Assembly (NCBI RefSeq): GCF_000425165.1 | Contig: NZ_KE384321.1 | Coordinates: 316,235 to 380,234, forward strand | Direction: 5' to 3' | Source: Photobacterium halotolerans DSM 18316 | GTDB taxonomy: Bacteria; Pseudomonadota; Gammaproteobacteria; Enterobacterales; Vibrionaceae | DNA: 64,000 nucleotides | Shown here: piece by piece, positions 49,122 to 57,668 of the stretch | Position numbering within the stretch: the first letter of the stretch is position 1 | Layout of the letters: every line of letters begins with the position of its first letter | The notes under the pieces: generated by a model | Database searches by the model: none | What the model saw: the letters and a program-made list of their open reading frames with translations, nothing else | Told to the model about the DNA's origin: nothing | Made by a program: the position numbers and the translations under genes

Positions 49122-49721
49122 TTACTGCCCGTATCTCGGGGCATGATGCAGATAACTGATCTCATCCTGTGTCGACAATCGGCCGCAAACGGCATTGCGG
49201 TGCGGAAAGCGGCCGAAATCTTTGATGACCCGGAAATGGCTGACAGCGTACTGATAGAAGTCGTCAAACTCCGATTTATGCTCTTTCGTGACCTCCTGGC
49301 GCAGTTGGTCAAAACGAAACACGCTCTCTTCCTGATCTTCCAGTGCTTCTGAGTGCTCTAACGGCAGATAAAAGAACACTCTCTCAATAGGGGCTAACGC
49401 GCGATCAAAATTCTTCGCCAAGCCACGTTTACATATGGCCTGCGCCAATGAATCATAGCGAAAAGCAGCAGCCAACCCCCGGTAGATGTTACGACTGAAC
49501 TGATCCAGCAAAATAATCAGCGCCAGCGTACCCTTAGGCGTTTCTGTCCACGCATTCAGCTCACCCTGGCCAGCACGACTGACCAGATCCCGAAAACGTT
49601 CCGTGATTTCACGGTCTACCGCATCCCCGCCTTTAAACCACAGTACCTGTTTATCCTGTTCGGTGACTTCCCCTTTGAGGTTTCCGAACCAATAGGTAAG
49701 CACTTCCTCACACTCTGCCAT
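49122..49721 (-). CDS. DUF924 family protein
   Basis: A 199-residue protein of the DUF924 (PF06041) helical family of unknown function. Typical blocks are VLTYWFGN at the start, LALIILLDQFSRNIYRG near 65-85, and FFYLPLEHSEALEDQE near 115-130. GGGGGAAACC precedes the ATG. It is divergent from the HIT gene and convergent with the diguanylate cyclase. Confidence 0.9.
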   Translation of the reverse strand: MAECEEVLTYWFGNLKGEVTEQDKQVLWFKGGDAVDREITERFRDLVSRAGQGELNAWTETPKGTLALIILLDQFSRNIYRGLAAAFRYDSLAQAICKRGLAKNFDRALAPIERVFFYLPLEHSEALEDQEESVFRFDQLRQEVTKEHKSEFDDFYQYAVSHFRVIKDFGRFPHRNAVCGRLSTQDEISYLHHAPRYGQ

Positions 49722-49886
49722 GGTTTCCCCCTGCCTGTGTCATAACTATGACTCTGAGATAGTTAAGCCGCTTTCGTGCTTATACGTTCTAGTTTATCCT
49801 AGGGCGAGCTTGCACGGTGCGATGGCTTTTTGTTGTAGCCTGATAGCTGACTTGTGAAGCACTTAATAGAAAGAAGGAATATTTCC

Positions 49887-50315
49887 ATGAGTTTCACCCT
49901 TCATCCGAGACTAAGCGCGGATACTCAGTGGGTTGGCGATTTACCGCTTTGCCGTGTGCTGCTGTCAAAAGAAGCCATTGGCCCCTGGTTGATTCTGGTC
50001 CCCAGATATGATGCATTGCGTGAGATTCACCATATGTCTGCCGCGGATCAACAGCAGTTGATGGTGGAATCCAGTTCAACCGCCCAACTGCTTGAGACTT
50101 ATTTCAGCCCCGATAAAATCAATATCGGCGCCTTAGGCAATTTAGTACCGCAGCTTCATGTCCATCATATCGCCCGGTTTACGACAGATATTGCCTGGCC
50201 AGGACCTGTCTGGGGAAATACCGACGGCAGCCAGCGCAGCGAAGATGAGCGACAACAACTGGTTGAACGATTGCAATTACTGTTCAGTCAGGTAAACGGC
50301 TTTACATCAGCATAG
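49887..50315 (+). CDS. HIT family protein
   Basis: A 142-residue histidine-triad-fold protein, probably a nucleotide hydrolase or transferase. The motif reads NLVPQLHVHHIARF: the first His of H-x-H-x-H is Gln, as is common in this subfamily, while the presumed nucleophilic middle His remains. CRVLLSKEAIGPWLILVPRYDALREIHHM forms the substrate strand. AAGGAA lies before the chosen ATG, 11 codons inside a longer frame. It is alone, with a terminator after it. Confidence 0.87.
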   Translation: MSFTLHPRLSADTQWVGDLPLCRVLLSKEAIGPWLILVPRYDALREIHHMSAADQQQLMVESSSTAQLLETYFSPDKINIGALGNLVPQLHVHHIARFTTDIAWPGPVWGNTDGSQRSEDERQQLVERLQLLFSQVNGFTSA

Positions 50316-50406
50316 ATAGCTCAGCAGACAGCGGCGAGACGTGAATAAATCCGGCGCTACACGCTCGGGGCTAAGCCCCATCGCTGTAACATAGAGACTA
50401 TAAAGC

Positions 50407-50436
50407 AAAAAAACGCATCGTTTGATGCGTTTTTTT
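50407..50436. terminator. Bidirectional terminator between the HIT gene and mepM
   Basis: A perfect 13-bp stem, AAAAAAACGCATC / GATGCGTTTTTTT, with a GTTT loop lies between convergent genes. Confidence 0.92.
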
Positions 50437-50440
50437 ATTG

Positions 50441-51802
50441 TTACCCCGGCATAACCGCCAGCAGGTTCTGCCGTTCCCGGTTCGCCAGTTTACGATAATC
50501 GGTCCGGATTTTATTGGGCACAGGTTCAGCCTGAGGCAGCGGTACCTTCATCGCGTTGACTGCGCGTCCGTATTTCAGCAGTTCATAATGCAGATGCGGA
50601 CCAGTGGAACGTCCGGTATTACCACTCAATGCGATTTTGTCACCCATACGGACTTTCTGCCCGACTTTTACCAGTATCTTACTCAGATGAAGATAACGGG
50701 TTGAGTATTCCCGGCCATGTTTGATCATGATGAAATTACCCGCCAAAGCATGTTTTTGCGCTTTAACTACCACGCCATCACCTGTCGCTAACACGGGTGT
50801 GCCGACAGGCGTTGCGAAATCAGTACCGTTATGTGGCGAGACTCTGTGTGTGATGGGATGCTTGCGATGGGGATCAAACGATGAACTGATCCGAAAACGT
50901 TTCTGGGTCGGATAGCGGTTCAGTGCCCGGTTCAGGCTTCGGCCGTCTTCGTCATAGAACTCACCATCGTCATGACGCATGGCAAACAGTTCCTGATTAC
51001 GGTTCATATAGTACAGGGCCTTCACTTCCCCCTGACCCACCGCTTTTCCATCAATAAACTCACGTTCAAGCGTAATAGCAAAACGATCGCCCTTGCGTGC
51101 TTCTTTACCTAAATCAAACCGCCACTGCAGCGCTTGGACCAGGGTCTGAATTTGCGTTGGTGACAGACCGGCAGAACGGGCCGACTGATAGAAACTGCCG
51201 GAAACACGCCCGGTTAAACGCACGGGTTTAAATTCGCCGGTACGCTCCACCTCTTTATGCTCATAACCCTTTGAGGTCAGTGTATAAGTATCTGTCAGTT
51301 TGGCACTGCGCTCGATAGACAGTTCGCCGATCCGGCCTTCTTCGTCCAGTGACCAGCCAATGCTTTGTCCGACACGTAAAAACTGGATAGATTTATCTGC
51401 CTCGATCAGTTTGTACATATCCGAAATAGGCAGCGCATACTGAGTAAAGATTTCACCTAAGGTTTCACCGGAAGACACTTTGTGGGCATGCGCAACATCA
51501 GTGGCCTGATCCAGCTGTTGTTCCAGCTCATCTTTGGGAACCTGGAAGTCCGGGTCTTCGGGATCAAGCACGATACCAAGCGGTTCACTATTTTGTTCAG
51601 ACAGTGACAAGATCTCCTCTGACAGCAGCGGGACTTCGCGCCGCTGTTCGGATTCGCTGCGCGAACCGTAAGAAGGAGAGTGGACGACAGAAGGCTGCCA
51701 CATAAGGGCAGCCGCAACGATAAGTGATGTAGAAGCAAGCGCAATTCGGTGTTGACGGGGGAGCTGATAAAACCGTCGGGCTGCAACCGTAAATATTTTC
51801 AT
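50441..51802 (-). CDS. mepM: Murein DD-endopeptidase MepM (M23 family)
   Basis: A 453-residue envelope zinc peptidase that cuts D-Ala-mDAP cross-links to allow wall growth. An N-terminal membrane anchor (about 20-35) is followed by a LysM-like / OapA-type region (VSSGETLGEIFTQYALP, about 108-124) and the C-terminal M23 domain with SPHNGTDFATP and GPHLHYELL zinc ligands. There is no Shine-Dalgarno before the ATG, which lies 6 bases after the znuA stop, so translation may depend on znuA. The mepM-znuA / znuCB arrangement equals that of E. coli. Confidence 0.95.
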   Translation of the reverse strand: MKIFTVAARRFYQLPRQHRIALASTSLIVAAALMWQPSVVHSPSYGSRSESEQRREVPLLSEEILSLSEQNSEPLGIVLDPEDPDFQVPKDELEQQLDQATDVAHAHKVSSGETLGEIFTQYALPISDMYKLIEADKSIQFLRVGQSIGWSLDEEGRIGELSIERSAKLTDTYTLTSKGYEHKEVERTGEFKPVRLTGRVSGSFYQSARSAGLSPTQIQTLVQALQWRFDLGKEARKGDRFAITLEREFIDGKAVGQGEVKALYYMNRNQELFAMRHDDGEFYDEDGRSLNRALNRYPTQKRFRISSSFDPHRKHPITHRVSPHNGTDFATPVGTPVLATGDGVVVKAQKHALAGNFIMIKHGREYSTRYLHLSKILVKVGQKVRMGDKIALSGNTGRSTGPHLHYELLKYGRAVNAMKVPLPQAEPVPNKIRTDYRKLANRERQNLLAVMPG

Positions 51803-51808
51803 TGTTAT

Positions 51809-52723
51809 TTATTTAAGACATTCGGTAAAACTTCGTCCGAGTTCTTGCAGGAATCGAACATAACCTCCCTGGCCAGAGGCAATATCCGTTGCCATGGGAT
51901 CCAGGGTTCCAATTTTGATGTCACTGCCATTTATGACACTGTTAATGACCGCGGGTGAGAACTGCGGTTCCCTGAAAATACACTTAACCTGTGATTTTTT
52001 TAGCGTATTGCGGATAGCGATCAAGGTTTTTGCGCCTGGGCGGCGATCCGGCGAAACCGTAAAGTGTCCCAGATTATGTAAACCAAACGTGTCTTCAAAA
52101 TAGCCATAGGCATCGTGAAAAACGTAATACCCTTTATCACGCACAGGCTGGAGCTGCTCTTTCAGGTTCTGTACAGTTTCATTAACACTGACAATGAACC
52201 GAGACAGGTTAGCCTCATATTGCGCACGATTCAACGGATCCAGTTCAATCAATGCAGCACTGATCACTTTTGCAGCCTGAATTGCCTGATCCGGGCCCAG
52301 CCAGAGGTGCGGATCGATGCCATCATGATGATGTTCGTGCCCTTCGTGGTCGCCATGGCTATCATGACCTTCATGACCTTCATGACCTTCAAAATCCCGG
52401 AAAGTAATTGTCTCTTGCGAAGTCAGTGAAAGCGTATTTTCCTGGCTACTGAGTATTTTGGTCAGAAAAGATTCCAGTTCCGGGCCGACCCAAACCACCA
52501 AATCCGCGGCTTTCAGCTTTTCCACATCAGATGGACGTAAAGCATAGTCATGAGGAGAGCTGCCAGCAGGTAGCAGGGTTTCGCTCTGGCCTGCTCCCTC
52601 AACCAGTTCCTGCACTATCAGATTCACCGGATGTACAGTGGTCACAACATGCACATTGTTTGCTGAAACCGCAAAGGGTGCCAATACCATTGCCGCAAAA
52701 TACCAGGCTCGAAAACGCAACAT
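51809..52723 (-). CDS. znuA: Zinc ABC transporter substrate-binding protein ZnuA
   Basis: A 304-residue periplasmic zinc receptor for ZnuBC. A signal peptide (about 1-21, ending VSA) leads to the cluster A-I fold. Zinc ligands are in TTVHPVNLI and GIDPHLWLGPDQ, with further sites in YYVFHDAYGYF. Between them is a His-, Glu- and Asp-rich loop, roughly residues 113-137, with repeated Glu-Gly-His, thought to help capture or sense zinc. GGTAGG precedes the ATG. It is divergent from znuCB across the Zur operator. Confidence 0.96.
   Translation of the reverse strand: MLRFRAWYFAAMVLAPFAVSANNVHVVTTVHPVNLIVQELVEGAGQSETLLPAGSSPHDYALRPSDVEKLKAADLVVWVGPELESFLTKILSSQENTLSLTSQETITFRDFEGHEGHEGHDSHGDHEGHEHHHDGIDPHLWLGPDQAIQAAKVISAALIELDPLNRAQYEANLSRFIVSVNETVQNLKEQLQPVRDKGYYVFHDAYGYFEDTFGLHNLGHFTVSPDRRPGAKTLIAIRNTLKKSQVKCIFREPQFSPAVINSVINGSDIKIGTLDPMATDIASGQGGYVRFLQELGRSFTECLK
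52363..52389 (-). repeat. Three tandem 9-bp repeats in the znuA His-rich loop
   Basis: CATGACCTT occurs three times in a row on the plus strand, encoding Glu-Gly-His units of the metal loop on the minus strand. Being in frame, slippage would change the number of histidines without breaking the gene. Confidence 0.9.
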
Positions 52724-52764
52724 CTACCTACCCTAAAAATATTCAATGAAAAGAAGTTTGATAA

Positions 52765-52779
52765 TGTTATAATATAACA
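52765..52779. promoter_or_regulatory. Zur operator in the znuA / znuC divergent region
   Basis: TGTTATAATATAACA is a perfect 15-base palindrome matching the core of the gammaproteobacterial Zur box (TGTTATANTATAACA). It lies midway between the two start codons and overlaps the znuA -10, so zinc-loaded Zur can shut both units. Confidence 0.92.
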
Positions 52780-52793
52780 CCAACCGATAGCAA
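52766..52793 (-). promoter_or_regulatory. Candidate znuA promoter
   Basis: On the minus strand TTGCTA, a 16-base spacer and TATAAC. The -10 lies inside the Zur palindrome. Confidence 0.55.
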
Positions 52794-52811
52794 CGAGATT
52801 CACACCCATTT

Positions 52812-53591
52812 ATGGCCAGTACAATGTCCACCAATCCTTTGGTCGAACTTCAGAATGTGACTGTAAACGCTTCAGGCCGCCACATCCTTGATCAGGTTTC
52901 ACTCCAGCTTGAACGAGGCCAGATCACGACGCTGATAGGTCCGAACGGGGCCGGCAAGTCCACGCTGGTGAAAGTCATTACCGGTTTGCGTAAGCCCACA
53001 TCTGGCCGAGTCATTCGCGCATCAGGGCTACGCATTGGCTACGTACCGCAAAAGCTGCAACTCAATGACACGCTGCCGCTTACCGTTGATCGTTTTATGG
53101 CACTTGGCGGGCGCTACAGCGCCCAGCAACGTCTGGATGCGCTGGCACTGGCAAGCAGTGCGCACCTGATACACAGTAATATGCACAGCCTGTCGGGAGG
53201 GGAAACGCAAAGAGTGCTGCTGTCTCGCGCCCTTTTGCAAAATCCGGACTTGCTGGTGCTTGATGAGCCCGTGCAAGGCGTCGATGTCAACGGTCAGCTC
53301 GAGCTCTACAGCTTAATTCAGTCGCTCAGAGACAAGCTGAACTGCGCGATAATGATGGTTTCTCATGATCTTCATCTGGTTATGGCTAAAACCGACCATG
53401 TTATCTGCCTGCAGCACCACGTCTGCTGTTCGGGTGAACCGGAGTCGATTACCTGTCACCCTTCTTATGTTGCGCTGTTTGGCACACAGCAAAGTGAGCA
53501 ACTTGCGCTGTATCACCATCACCATAATCACGAACACGATCTGGGCGGTAGCCTGGTAGGTCCATGCCAGCACGGAAAAAACAATGCTTGA
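52812..53591 (+). CDS. znuC: Zinc ABC transporter ATP-binding protein ZnuC
   Basis: A 259-residue ABC ATPase energising zinc uptake through ZnuB. Walker A is [13 protein letters not shown] near 45, the signature is [17 protein letters not shown] near 133, and Walker B is [12 protein letters not shown]. The C-terminal tail has a run of histidines ([11 protein letters not shown]), as in enteric ZnuC. A second in-frame ATG four codons in could also be the start; neither has a good Shine-Dalgarno. Confidence 0.95.
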   Translation: MASTMSTNPLVELQNVTVNASGRHILDQVSLQLERGQITTLIGPNGAGKSTLVKVITGLRKPTSGRVIRASGLRIGYVPQKLQLNDTLPLTVDRFMALGGRYSAQQRLDALALASSAHLIHSNMHSLSGGETQRVLLSRALLQNPDLLVLDEPVQGVDVNGQLELYSLIQSLRDKLNCAIMMVSHDLHLVMAKTDHVICLQHHVCCSGEPESITCHPSYVALFGTQQSEQLALYHHHHNHEHDLGGSLVGPCQHGKNNA

Positions 53592-54369
53592 ATTTATGCT
53601 ACCCGCCTTTGCCGCCGGCATTGGCATCGCTATGTTAGCCGGGCCTTTAGGCTCTTTTGTTGTCTGGCGTAAAATGGCCTATTTCGGCGATACGCTGTCC
53701 CATGCCTCATTACTGGGCATAGCACTGGGCTTCTTGTTTAATATCAACCTCAACCTTGCTTTGGTGATCTGCTGTCTGACCCTGGCGGTCATTCTGGTCA
53801 GTTTGCAAAAACAACGCTATATCGCCACGGACACCTTACTGGGCATTCTCGCTCACAGTGCGCTCTCGCTTGGCTTAGTCGCTATCAGTTTTATGGATCA
53901 TGTCCGCATTGATTTGATGGCTTACCTTTTTGGTGACTTGCTGGCGGTGACAAGCAATGATCTGATCTGGATTTACGGTGGCGGCGCGCTGGTCATGGCA
54001 GCGTTGATTGCATTATGGCGGCCGCTGCTGTCGATGACAGTCAACGAAGATCTGGCTCAGGTAGAAGGAGTTAATGTCGATCTGATGCGGCTATTACTGA
54101 TGTTGATGGTCGGTATGGTGATTGCCGTAGCCATGAAATTTGTCGGTGCCCTGATTATCACCTCTTTGCTTATCATACCGGCAGCTACAGCGCGCCGCTT
54201 TGCACAAAGCCCTGAAAGTATGGCAGTGATTGCCGCCATTCTGGGCTGCATTGCTGTGCTGCTCGGTCTGTTACTGTCATGGCATTATGACACCCCGGCG
54301 GGCCCGTCTGTGGTCGTCTCTGCCGCTTTGCTGTTTTTGCTCAGTCAGTCAAAACGCTCAGAGGCCTGA
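53584..54369 (+). CDS. znuB: Zinc ABC transporter permease ZnuB
   Basis: A 261-residue inner-membrane permease of the metal ABC-3 family with about eight hydrophobic helices. The segment [16 protein letters not shown] near residue 35 is the family signature. It overlaps znuC by 8 bases, so translation is coupled. The opening [31 protein letters not shown] matches E. coli ZnuB. Confidence 0.96.
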   Translation: MLEFMLPAFAAGIGIAMLAGPLGSFVVWRKMAYFGDTLSHASLLGIALGFLFNINLNLALVICCLTLAVILVSLQKQRYIATDTLLGILAHSALSLGLVAISFMDHVRIDLMAYLFGDLLAVTSNDLIWIYGGGALVMAALIALWRPLLSMTVNEDLAQVEGVNVDLMRLLLMLMVGMVIAVAMKFVGALIITSLLIIPAATARRFAQSPESMAVIAAILGCIAVLLGLLLSWHYDTPAGPSVVVSAALLFLLSQSKRSEA

Positions 54370-54687
54370 TCAGCGTAAGAAGGAGCGGTATTTGTCCTGA
54401 CAGGCCTGTTTGATACTCAATGTGGCTTCAAGCCTGCTCGACTTCGGCATGAATTCGAGCAGGCACTGGTAATATTGTTTGTCTTTGTCTGTCAGCAAAA
54501 TATTATCCAGATAAAGCTCACGGCAGGCATTGGTTAACCAGGTAATTGCCGCCGCGTCCTCGGCGGCAGAAACATGCTCCAGTATGCACTCATTGTATTG
54601 TTCGCGCTGTTCAGTAAAACCCACAGCCCATACAGAACTGCAACTGAGCCAGCAGGCCATGTATCCAACACTGATCAGATCATTCAT
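54370..54687 (-). CDS. Small secreted four-cysteine protein, function unknown
   Basis: A 105-residue protein with a probable signal peptide (about 1-22, GYMACWLSCSSVWAVG). The mature part has four cysteines, in NECILEH, NACREL, QCLLEFM and QACQDKY, spaced about 20 residues apart; two disulfides are likely in the periplasm. It resembles the VF_A0006-type four-cysteine proteins of vibrios, from memory. Its stop codon abuts the znuB stop on the other strand. The start has a weak Shine-Dalgarno. Confidence 0.65.
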   Translation of the reverse strand: MNDLISVGYMACWLSCSSVWAVGFTEQREQYNECILEHVSAAEDAAAITWLTNACRELYLDNILLTDKDKQYYQCLLEFMPKSSRLEATLSIKQACQDKYRSFLR

Positions 54688-54797
54688 TTCTCACATCTTC
54701 GCGGCAGTATCTGGTTAACCAACTCTTCTCTACTAAAGATAGATGACGCTGACAAGAATAAAGGCCCCGTCCTGCACCATTACTGTGCTGAAAATAA

Positions 54798-54830
54798 TAA
54801 ATCCGGGTGGTTTGCACACACCCGGATTTA
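54798..54830 (-). terminator. Terminator downstream of the tfoX-family gene
   Basis: The perfect 12-bp stem TAAATCCGGGTG / CACCCGGATTTA with a 9-nt loop is followed on the minus strand by TTATTATTTT, about 70 bases past the stop. Confidence 0.75.
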
Positions 54831-54901
54831 ATTTCTGCGAAAGACGTTACCGCTAGCCTAATGATTTAAGGCCAGAACAAGTACTTTCCTATCATTATCA
54901 A

Positions 54902-55549
54902 TCAGATAAGGTCACATGGCTGTTGTTCAACACCTCGCGGGGGCTTGTAGTGTTGTTGTTTCTGCTCAAGCTGCTGCAATAACACATTCTTATGTGATTC
55001 ATTCAGCAGTGTCCAGTGGCAACCTTCGATTGCCCCTGCAAACATCCACAACAATTTCTGATCAACATTTTTTCCCTGAGCCTGTTTTACCTGCAGATAC
55101 GCATCCACCGCCCCCATCTGATGAAAAGCCTCAACATCGTCGATACCGGATTTCTTCATCATCCTTTCGAGGGTCAAACGCAGGTTCGGCAGATCCCGCA
55201 ACCGCTTGTTACGGGATGCTCCCCTGACGGTTTTCTCCTGCAATGCTATCGCGATTGAACTTTCAATCAGCTCATTACAAAGCGATAACCGGGATGAATA
55301 CAGTGGTGAAATATCATAGTAGTTCACGACTGCCACCGTACTGCGCTTCACATGTTTGAACTTGTGACAGCCCAATTCGAGCAGTTGCTGATCCAGCATC
55401 TCTCCGCCACGAATATAAAGCTTTTCATTCGACAGCAGAGCGTACATGGCTCCCTGAACGAAGATACCTGTCCCGCCAAACATAGAACGCTGTTCATTCG
55501 GTACAAAGGTATCCAGGTAATTTATGAATGTTTCTTTTGTAATCGACAT
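54902..55549 (-). CDS. TfoX/Sxy family competence regulator
   Basis: A 215-residue protein with the two TfoX domains. The N-terminal domain is about 1-95 (RSMFGGTGIFVQGAMYALL, LYIRGG), and the C-terminal helix-hairpin domain is about 115-200 (RLRDLPNLRLTLERMMKKSGI, VDAYLQVKQAQG, LLWMFAGAIEG). In vibrios TfoX switches on the natural competence genes together with CRP, while the paralogue TfoY affects motility and type VI secretion; which one this is cannot be decided from sequence alone. The ATG has AGGAA 8 bases upstream; a 24-codon extension is rejected. No cyclic di-GMP riboswitch of the tfoY type is visible upstream. Confidence 0.87.
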   Translation of the reverse strand: MSITKETFINYLDTFVPNEQRSMFGGTGIFVQGAMYALLSNEKLYIRGGEMLDQQLLELGCHKFKHVKRSTVAVVNYYDISPLYSSRLSLCNELIESSIAIALQEKTVRGASRNKRLRDLPNLRLTLERMMKKSGIDDVEAFHQMGAVDAYLQVKQAQGKNVDQKLLWMFAGAIEGCHWTLLNESHKNVLLQQLEQKQQHYKPPRGVEQQPCDLI

Positions 55550-55837
55550 ACCATAATTCCTAAATTTATTCTTCTTTGTCGATCTAAAACCAACGCCAAC
55601 TATCATATGCAACGATGTCACACTGAAATTGCAAATTCCACATATGAAACAAAGTACAGATAAAAGTGAGATTCAGAGCAAATTATTAAGAAAATATGAA
55701 TGCAATTTCAGGCGATTGCGGGACCCTATCAATAAGAAAGAAGGGCGAATGCGATATCATTTTCACTGCGGCAGATCGTTTTACGCTCTGATAGCGACTA
55801 AGGTTAAGGGAGTAAAGGGAGAAAGGAATAAAGAAAT
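55550..55837. other. AT-rich divergent region, tfoX-family gene / LON-domain gene
   Basis: About 290 AT-rich bases with no supported gene. On the minus strand near 55.6 kb TGTGACATCGTTGCAT carries one perfect CRP half-site and one poor half, which is suggestive only. A frame running through it into the LON gene has no Shine-Dalgarno. Confidence 0.45.
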
Positions 55838-56440
55838 ATGCCTGAAATTGCCCTGTTTCCTTCTGCCAGTCATGTGTTACCTGAAGGCAAACTGGAAATT
55901 ACCATTGCTGAACATCGTTACCAGCGAATGCTGAAAGAGTCGATTGAAGGACAACGGGATTTTGCATTATGCATGCGCAGTGAAGAAGAGGACAACGACG
56001 AAACCATCACCCGCATTCCCGCTATCGCAACCAAAGTCCGGGTGGTGGACTTTAACGCGTTAACGAATGGCTTGCTCAGTATTATTGTTGAAGGGAAAAC
56101 GAAAATACGGATTTTATCGGTAAGACACGAGAGTGACCGCCTGCTGATCGCTGACTATCTGCCATTCAGAGCATGGCCGCCCACACCGTTAACAGACAAA
56201 CACCAGTGCTTGGTGGACAAACTGAAACTCTTTTTCGCCACTATGCCGGAAATCGGCGCCTTATATCCAATCAGTGAGTTCGACGACTTAAGCTGGGTGT
56301 GTCAGCGCTGGATTGAATCACTACCGCTCGAAGTTCACTATAAACAGCTATTAATTGCTCAGGATTCCCCTGCCCTCACTGCTCGTTTTTTACTCAAGCT
56401 ACTCGATAATAACCAGTTATTTGATGACGATATCAACTAA
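55838..56440 (+). CDS. LON substrate-binding domain protein
   Basis: A 200-residue stand-alone LON N-terminal-type domain (PF02190) without protease or ATPase parts. IALFPSASHVLPEGKLEITIAEHRYQRM, FALCMRS and GLLSIIVEGKTKIRIL follow the family pattern. It may bind unfolded or regulatory protein segments; its role is unknown. AAAGGAA precedes the ATG. An HDOD gene follows after about 95 bases in the same direction. Confidence 0.87.
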   Translation: MPEIALFPSASHVLPEGKLEITIAEHRYQRMLKESIEGQRDFALCMRSEEEDNDETITRIPAIATKVRVVDFNALTNGLLSIIVEGKTKIRILSVRHESDRLLIADYLPFRAWPPTPLTDKHQCLVDKLKLFFATMPEIGALYPISEFDDLSWVCQRWIESLPLEVHYKQLLIAQDSPALTARFLLKLLDNNQLFDDDIN

Positions 56441-56534
56441 CCCTTACATTGTTCTCAAAAATCACCTGGTCTGGTGTACTCCACTCATCTGACCAAGATA
56501 AAATAAGCAAAATCTCATAGGTTAACGTTCCCTC

Positions 56535-57458
56535 ATGCCGCATGTATCTTTTTTCTGGTTAAAACCTGAAAACGACAAAATTTTGACAGGCCTGCAATCA
56601 GAGTTTCACGCGTTAGTGAAGGACGCGATCAAAGAAAATCGTCTGAAGCTACCGCCTATTCCCGACGTCCTGACTGAACTGCAGACCTTGTGTAACAGAG
56701 ACGACTCCACCGTTCGTGATGCAGCCACCATACTGCTGAATGACCCGGGTATGGCCGCAACTGTGATAAAAACCTCCAATACCATGATGTTTAATCGCCG
56801 TAATATTGTCTGTCACGATATTCAAACCGCTGTCAGCCGGCTCGGTATTATCCGTGTCAGAGATATCATTACAGCCAAAACAGTCTTGGACATTAAACTG
56901 CACAGCAGCTTTGATATTGAATGTAAATCTCTGTTATTAAACAGCGCCACCCGCTCCAGACAGCTTGCAGGTTCAATGGCATTAATTACCCAGAACCTGC
57001 TGCAATACCGTCCCGAGCTGAAAATTGAGCCGGAGAAAGCCCTGCTGGCCGGGTTATTTGCGGACATTGGTTTATTCAGCCTGATACATGAATACCAAAG
57101 CTACCTTGATAGCGGGAATTTTCTGGATATCAATTTTGCCAAATACGTCTTTGAACACTGCTGTAATAAATCCAGCCTGGATATCCTGAAACACTGGGGC
57201 TTCGATGAAGATTATCTGGAAGTCGCCTGTAATAAGTGCTTTTTTCCTGATCACAAAAAAGAAGATGACATCAGCTATCTGGATGTCGCCCGCATGGCTA
57301 ACCATTTGTTACTGTTTAAAAACGATGATGACGCCATCGACGAACATGAGGTTGAACTGGATCTGGCCGGCGCAGAAGTTATGTTTACCCTGACCAATCT
57401 GCCCGATGACGAATTTAACAGCCAGATCAACCACGTGTTGCTCAGCAGTGGTTTTTAA
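56535..57458 (+). CDS. HDOD domain protein
   Basis: A 307-residue signalling protein with one HDOD domain at about 25-230. LPPIPDVLTELQTLC, LLNDPGMAATVIKTSN and IQTAVSRLGIIRVRDII are typical. The HD motif position reads GLFADIG (residues 174-179), so the catalytic His is Ala, as expected of HDOD proteins that bind rather than hydrolyse. The C-terminal 75 residues are acidic and unassigned. It is the second HDOD protein of the window. Confidence 0.85.
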   Translation: MPHVSFFWLKPENDKILTGLQSEFHALVKDAIKENRLKLPPIPDVLTELQTLCNRDDSTVRDAATILLNDPGMAATVIKTSNTMMFNRRNIVCHDIQTAVSRLGIIRVRDIITAKTVLDIKLHSSFDIECKSLLLNSATRSRQLAGSMALITQNLLQYRPELKIEPEKALLAGLFADIGLFSLIHEYQSYLDSGNFLDINFAKYVFEHCCNKSSLDILKHWGFDEDYLEVACNKCFFPDHKKEDDISYLDVARMANHLLLFKNDDDAIDEHEVELDLAGAEVMFTLTNLPDDEFNSQINHVLLSSGF

Positions 57459-57575
57459 TCTGTCAGTAACCCCATTCCAGCCTGATCTCCTCCACTTAAG
57501 CGCTGTAGACACACAGCGCTCTATTGACCCTGTCTTCAGCAGCCTGATAAGCTTCTGATTTCATTAACAGCCCAT

Positions 57576-57597
57576 TGACAAAAATAGTTCATTGTCA
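57576..57597 (+). promoter_or_regulatory. Inverted repeat upstream of lysO
   Basis: TGACAA and TTGTCA form a 6-bp inverted repeat with a 10-base spacer, about 70 bases before the lysO start and overlapping a TTGACA -35-like hexamer. It could be a regulator site; none is assigned. Confidence 0.35.
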
Positions 57598-57668
57598 GAA
57601 CTGCGCCAACCATGCAGGATCAGGGTGTTTTTCTTCGCCAGAACAGGCAACGTATTGTAAGGATACTC

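Noticed and set aside
55550-55837. A cyclic di-GMP (GEMM) riboswitch ahead of the TfoX-family gene
   Set aside because: I searched by eye for the GCAAA and GGUAGGUAGCGGGG-type segments on the minus strand and found none.
55629-55934. A 101-codon plus-strand frame running into the LON-domain gene
   Set aside because: It is in a different frame from the LON gene, lacks a ribosome site and overlaps a gene with a good start.
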